The notes under the pieces were generated by a model. It saw only the letters and a program-made list of their open reading frames with translations. It did not search any database and was not told the origin of the DNA. A stretch of 9,168 bases of DNA from an uncultured Eubacterium sp. (GTDB lineage: Bacteria; Bacillota; Clostridia; Lachnospirales; Lachnospiraceae), in assembly GCA_910580075.1 (NCBI GenBank), contig CAJTVR010000139.1, forward strand, positions 1 to 9,168, in the 5' to 3' direction. This document shows, piece by piece, positions 6,037 to 9,168 of this stretch. Both the position numbers and the translations under genes were made by a program. Each line of letters begins with the position of its first letter. The first letter of the stretch is position 1.

Positions 6037-7383
6037 ATGAAATTAAAAAAGCAGGTAATTCTGATCATTATGGCTCTGATGGGGGCTGCCGCTCTTTTCT
6101 TCCAGAATTATGCCCTGGCGAAATCGAAGATCAGTCTGAATCAGCGCAGCCTGTCAATGACTGTTGGCGGTAGCAGCAGATTGAAGCTGAATGGAATCAG
6201 CAGTAAAGAACAGAAAAAAGTTTCCTGGAAAAGCTCGGCTCCAGCCACTGCCTCTGTGACCAAAAGGGGAAAAGTATCCGCAAAAAAGGCCGGAGATGCT
6301 GTCATAACCGCCAGCTATAAAAGAAAGAAATACAGCTGCCGGATTCAGGTGGCTGCCGGAACAGGTCCGGCTGTTGGAGAAGAGAAAGAAAGTGAGGGAT
6401 CAATGAATGAGATTATGACAATGGATGAACGCAGGGATGGATCAAGCGCTAATACGGTAGGGACGCCGGATGATTTTCCGCAGGAGTATGACTACGGCAG
6501 CGGGCAGATCAGCGGCTGGTCGGGATATTATATGTCAAAGAAGCTGCCAGAGCCGAAAGGCAATGAAACAGTCCTGAATACGGCGGCTGACCCGTCAGTA
6601 TTTCAGGCATTGTACCTCTGGGAGGAAGGCAATGCGCCGGCCGTGACCCTGTTTACTGAAAATATGACGGGATATTTTGATGAATGGGATTTCCGTCCTT
6701 ATGTCACGGCGGTTCCAATGCGGGACGGCATGACGCCAAAGGGCGCAGTGCTTCTGATGGCTGGCGGGGCGTACCAGTTTAGGGGCAACTATACCGATGC
6801 ACTGACTACTGCGGCGGCGCTCAGGGAATACGGCTTCCAGACTTTCGTGGTTGATTACAGGCTGCAGCCGTATTCACAGGAGGAAGGCGCCCTGGATGTG
6901 GCAAGGGCTGTCCGCTTTGTGAGGAAGAACGCAGACCGGTATGGGTTCCATCCGGATCATATTGCGGTCATGGGATTTTCAGCCGGAGGCATCCAGGCAG
7001 GGGAATTTCTCATGCATTACGATGAGGATGTGGACGGCACAGCGCTGGATGCGTCCTATGTGCCGGATGAGCTGGATAAAATTCCTGCGCACGCCTCCGC
7101 AGATGGTATGATTTATTCCTTTTATGGGAGGCTGAGTGTTGGAAATATGGATCCGGAATGGCTTGCCGGCGGGAATCTGCCTCCGACCTTTTATGTATAT
7201 GGGACAGAAGATCCGTTTTACCGTCAGTTTGAGCGTCAGTATCAGGTCATAAAGGATATGGGCATTCCGGTCAGCCGGATTGTGTTAGACGGATGGCCGC
7301 ATGGCTTCGGATCGGACGGCGGCTGGGTACGTGATTATGCGGACTGGCTGGAGAGTGTATTTAAAAAATCCACAGTGCAGTAA
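6037..7383 (+). CDS. Secreted Big_2 - alpha/beta hydrolase (feruloyl/acetyl esterase-like)
   Basis: Exported 448-residue esterase-like protein. Residues 1-28 form a Sec signal peptide (KLKK, hydrophobic core, cleavage near ALA-K). Residues 31-106 are a bacterial Ig-like Big_2 domain (VSWKSSAPATASVTKRGKVSAKKAG). Residues 107-145 are a polar linker. The catalytic domain (about 150-445) has the alpha/beta hydrolase-3/BD-FAE layout seen in carbohydrate and feruloyl esterases: GGAYQFRG at 243-250 where HGG or GGGY normally forms the oxyanion hole, VVDYRL at 271-276, nucleophile Ser315 in GFSAGG, acid Asp392 in GTEDPF, and His422 in WPHGFG. The triad looks complete. GGAGG at 6026-6030 supports the start. 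It diverges from the module 2 LysR gene and leads an apparent operon with the ferredoxin and DUF362 genes. It shares the Big_2 architecture with the hydrolase at 784-2811 but belongs to another hydrolase subfamily. The true substrate is unknown. Confidence 0.85.
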   Translation: MKLKKQVILIIMALMGAAALFFQNYALAKSKISLNQRSLSMTVGGSSRLKLNGISSKEQKKVSWKSSAPATASVTKRGKVSAKKAGDAVITASYKRKKYSCRIQVAAGTGPAVGEEKESEGSMNEIMTMDERRDGSSANTVGTPDDFPQEYDYGSGQISGWSGYYMSKKLPEPKGNETVLNTAADPSVFQALYLWEEGNAPAVTLFTENMTGYFDEWDFRPYVTAVPMRDGMTPKGAVLLMAGGAYQFRGNYTDALTTAAALREYGFQTFVVDYRLQPYSQEEGALDVARAVRFVRKNADRYGFHPDHIAVMGFSAGGIQAGEFLMHYDEDVDGTALDASYVPDELDKIPAHASADGMIYSFYGRLSVGNMDPEWLAGGNLPPTFYVYGTEDPFYRQFERQYQVIKDMGIPVSRIVLDGWPHGFGSDGGWVRDYADWLESVFKKSTVQ

Positions 7384-7384
7384 T

Positions 7385-7420
7385 GCGTAACAGTTCAATG
7401 GGTTATCTGAACTGTTACGT
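7385..7420 (+). other. Intercistronic 12-base stem-loop
   Basis: CGTAACAGTTCA (7386-7397) and TGAACTGTTACG (7408-7419) pair perfectly around a 10-base loop, two bases after the hydrolase stop codon and 24 bases before the next start codon. The tail AATTACAG lacks a T run, so this is not a good intrinsic terminator. It may protect the upstream message from 3' decay, set unequal expression of the two cistrons, or be a partial attenuator. Confidence 0.45.
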
Positions 7421-7443
7421 AATTACAGATTGGAGGAGGAAAC

Positions 7444-8220
7444 ATGGTTTTTTATTTTACAGGGACAGGAAACAGCCTGTATGTGGCAAAGGAGCTGGAT
7501 GAAGAAATCAAAAGCATCCCGCAGGCCATAAAGCAGGAAAGACTGGAATTTTCCGCAGACAGCATTGGCATCGTATGCCCGGTTTATGGACATGAGATGC
7601 CGGGCATGGTGAAAGAATTTATCCGAAGGGCTGCCCTTGATACAGGTTATCTGTTTATTGTACTGACTTATGGTGCGCATCATGGAGGGGCTGCGGAAAT
7701 TGCGGATTTATTTCTCAAAAGTGCGGGCAAGAAGGCGGATTACATCACTTCGATTGAGATGGTGGACAATTTCCTTCCGGAATTTGATATGAATAAGCAG
7801 ATGGCCATGGATAAGTAGGTGGAAAAACATCTGGACCGGATCAGGGCTGACGTCCGGGCAAAAAGGAGGGACATACAAAAGGCAGGGCTTGCAGAAAAAA
7901 CAGCCCATAAAATGTACAGAAAGATGGTGAAAAATGCTCCGGAGACAATCTGGGCAGCTTTTCGGGTGACTGACGAATGCATCGGCTGCGGAATCTGTAC
8001 CAGGGTATGTCCGGCCGGATGCATTCATCTGGAGAACCAGCATGCCGTCCATAGTCAGGAGAGATGCCAGGCCTGCTACGCCTGTGTCCATGTCTGTCCC
8101 CGGATGGCGGTACAGTTTACCCTTCCCAGGCCGGAAAAGAATCCTGCTGCCAGATACCGTAATGAGCACGTGACACTCTGCGAACTGGTGAAGTCGAATG
8201 ATCAGACCGCAGACGGCTGA
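7444..8220 (+). pseudogene. EFR1-family flavodoxin/ferredoxin, interrupted by in-frame TAG
   Basis: The two halves together make one EFR1-type protein: an N-terminal flavodoxin-like domain with the FMN phosphate loop FTGTGNS (residues 5-11) and a C-terminal pair of [4Fe-4S] clusters. The cysteine motifs are CIGCGICTRVCP (Cys 179, 182, 185, 189, counting through the stop) and CQACYACVHVCP (Cys 208, 211, 214, 218). Codon 125 (7816-7818) is TAG. Both sides stay in the same frame and keep family-like sequence; the total of 258 codons fits the family. GGAGGAGGA precedes ATG 7444. Such proteins shuttle electrons between flavin and iron-sulfur partners in the cytoplasm. The stop separates the flavin domain from the clusters. 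Possible causes are a recent nonsense mutation, sequencing error, readthrough, or reinitiation at the GTG directly after the stop, which has no ribosome binding site. No other stop codon that I read in the window is TAG. Confidence 0.8.
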
Positions 8221-8252
8221 AAAATTGAAATATAAAAAGGAGGTCAAAATAT

Positions 8253-9168
8253 ATGAAACGCAGAATTACATTTGGTGTTGTGATTTCCATGCTGGCGCTT
8301 CTGGCCGGCTGCGGAGATTCAGGAAATGCACCGGAAACACCGGGGCAGGGCAGTACACAGCAGGGTGAAACAGCGCCTGAGGTGTCTGATGAAGCAGTTT
8401 CCGGTGAAGAGGCTGCCGGCGGGGAATCAGAAGCCGGCGCTGAACCGGCTGCTGATGGAGAAGCTTCCGCTGTTTACTTTACCAGTGATATTTCCCCGGA
8501 GGGTATGGCCGCTGTTTATGAAGCTCTTGGCTGGGAGCCTGCGGGAAAGACGGCAGTAAAGCTGTCTACTGGTGAGCCGCCTGCCAGTAATTATCTGAAG
8601 CCGGAGCTGATTAAGGATCTGGTAGAAATGGTTGACGGAACCATCGTGGAATGCAATACTGCATACGGCGGTTCCAGGTCGGAGACGGCGATGCATTATC
8701 AGGTGGCGGAAGACCATGGATTTACTGACATTGCAGATTTCCAGATTCTTGACGAGGATGGTTCCATGAGACTTTCTGTGGAGGGCGGCAGCCAGCTTGC
8801 TGAAAATCTGGTAGGAGCGGCTTTCGGCGATTATGACTCTTATCTGGTGCTTTCCCATTTTAAAGGGCATGCCATGGCGGGTTTTGGCGGAGCCATTAAG
8901 AATATCTCCATAGGACTGGGCAGTCAGGAAGGCAAATGCCTGATCCATACCGGAGGGGAGAGCAGCAGTAGTCCCTGGGGCGGCGACCAGACTGCATTTA
9001 CAGAATCCATGGCGGAAGCAGGAAAATCCGTTTCTGACTATCTGGGAAAAGGGGAGCGCATTGTTTTTGTCAGCGTGTTAAATAATATATCTATTGACTG
9101 CGACTGCGACGGCAATCCGGCAGAGCCGGATATTCATGATATCGGGATTCTGGCGTCCTGTGATCCGG
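8253..9168 (+). CDS. DUF362-domain lipoprotein (3' end beyond window)
   Basis: The frame stays open for 305 codons to the window edge, so the C-terminus is missing. AAGGAGG at 8237-8243 precedes ATG 8253 by 9 bases. Residues 1-20 are a lipoprotein signal with lipobox LAGC (Cys20). Residues 21-70 are a Gly/Glu/Ala-rich acidic spacer. From about 74 the DUF362 domain begins, with TGEPPASNYLKPELIKDLV at 106-124, GTIVECNTAYGGSRS at 129-143, LSHFKGHAMAGFGGAIKN at 200-217 and IDCDCDGNPAEPDIHDIGI at 281-299. DUF362 proteins are often joined to or encoded near ferredoxins; here the ferredoxin is the preceding gene, 32 bases upstream. The DCDCDGN segment, rich in Cys and Asp, looks suited to metal binding, but the biochemical role of the family is not established. 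A membrane-anchored location outside the cell is predicted, which sets it apart from the cytoplasmic EFR1 partner. Confidence 0.85.
   Translation, partial: MKRRITFGVVISMLALLAGCGDSGNAPETPGQGSTQQGETAPEVSDEAVSGEEAAGGESEAGAEPAADGEASAVYFTSDISPEGMAAVYEALGWEPAGKTAVKLSTGEPPASNYLKPELIKDLVEMVDGTIVECNTAYGGSRSETAMHYQVAEDHGFTDIADFQILDEDGSMRLSVEGGSQLAENLVGAAFGDYDSYLVLSHFKGHAMAGFGGAIKNISIGLGSQEGKCLIHTGGESSSSPWGGDQTAFTESMAEAGKSVSDYLGKGERIVFVSVLNNISIDCDCDGNPAEPDIHDIGILASCDP

Noticed and set aside
7819..8220. Separate ferredoxin gene starting at GTG 7819
   Set aside because: There is no ribosome binding site, the start abuts the TAG, and the region before the cysteine motifs is the normal EFR1 inter-domain segment. 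It is better read as the second half of one interrupted gene.
7708..8247. Minus-strand 179-codon frame
   Set aside because: It is antisense to the ferredoxin half with its two CxxCxxCxxxC motifs and has no family match of its own.
8427..8948. Minus-strand 173-codon frame
   Set aside because: It is antisense to the DUF362 domain, which carries clear family motifs throughout.

Overview
The window looks like an accessory region of a gut-type Clostridia genome, most likely Lachnospiraceae (Blautia, Enterocloster or similar). This is inferred from moderate GC, strong GGAGG-type ribosome binding sites, an EFR1-type ferredoxin, a DUF362 protein, and secreted enzymes with bacterial Ig-like (Big_2) domains. 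The species cannot be fixed from the sequence. No rRNA, tRNA, CRISPR array or insertion sequence was seen.

Layout. Positions 1-347 hold no gene I can name. Positions 348-551 carry the decayed 3' end of a family 1 glycoside hydrolase (6-phospho-beta-glucosidase type), broken by at least two frameshifts and followed by a hairpin terminator (576-605) that also suits the convergent gene on the other strand. Positions 606-783 hold a long stem-loop and a strong ribosome binding site leading into an orphan reading frame. Then, on the minus strand (784-2811), comes a secreted three-part protein: Big_2 domain, alpha/beta hydrolase resembling Alcaligenes esterase 713, Ser/Asn/Gly linker, and flavodoxin-like domain. 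Divergent from it are two LysR-type regulators on the plus strand (3139-3981 and 4059-4961). A third LysR gene (5014-5856, minus) is a clear paralogue of the first and is divergent from a second secreted Big_2/alpha-beta hydrolase (6037-7383, plus). That hydrolase is followed on the same strand by an EFR1-family flavodoxin/ferredoxin gene interrupted by an in-frame TAG (7444-8220), and by a DUF362 lipoprotein that runs off the end of the window (8253-9168).

How it may work together. The arrangement amounts to two parallel modules. Each pairs a 280-residue LysR regulator with a divergently transcribed, exported Big_2-alpha/beta hydrolase, and each has a LysR-type dyad of the same geometry (arms separated by 7 bases) in the divergent intergenic region. 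The two hydrolases come from different subfamilies, so the regulator was duplicated while the enzymes were recruited separately. Redox proteins are tied to both modules: a flavodoxin domain fused to the first hydrolase, and an EFR1 protein plus a DUF362 lipoprotein downstream of the second. The most economical reading is a regulated cell-surface system that de-esterifies small molecules and couples this to flavin/iron-sulfur chemistry. The substrate is unknown. The beta-glucosidase remnant next door only hints at plant-derived compounds.
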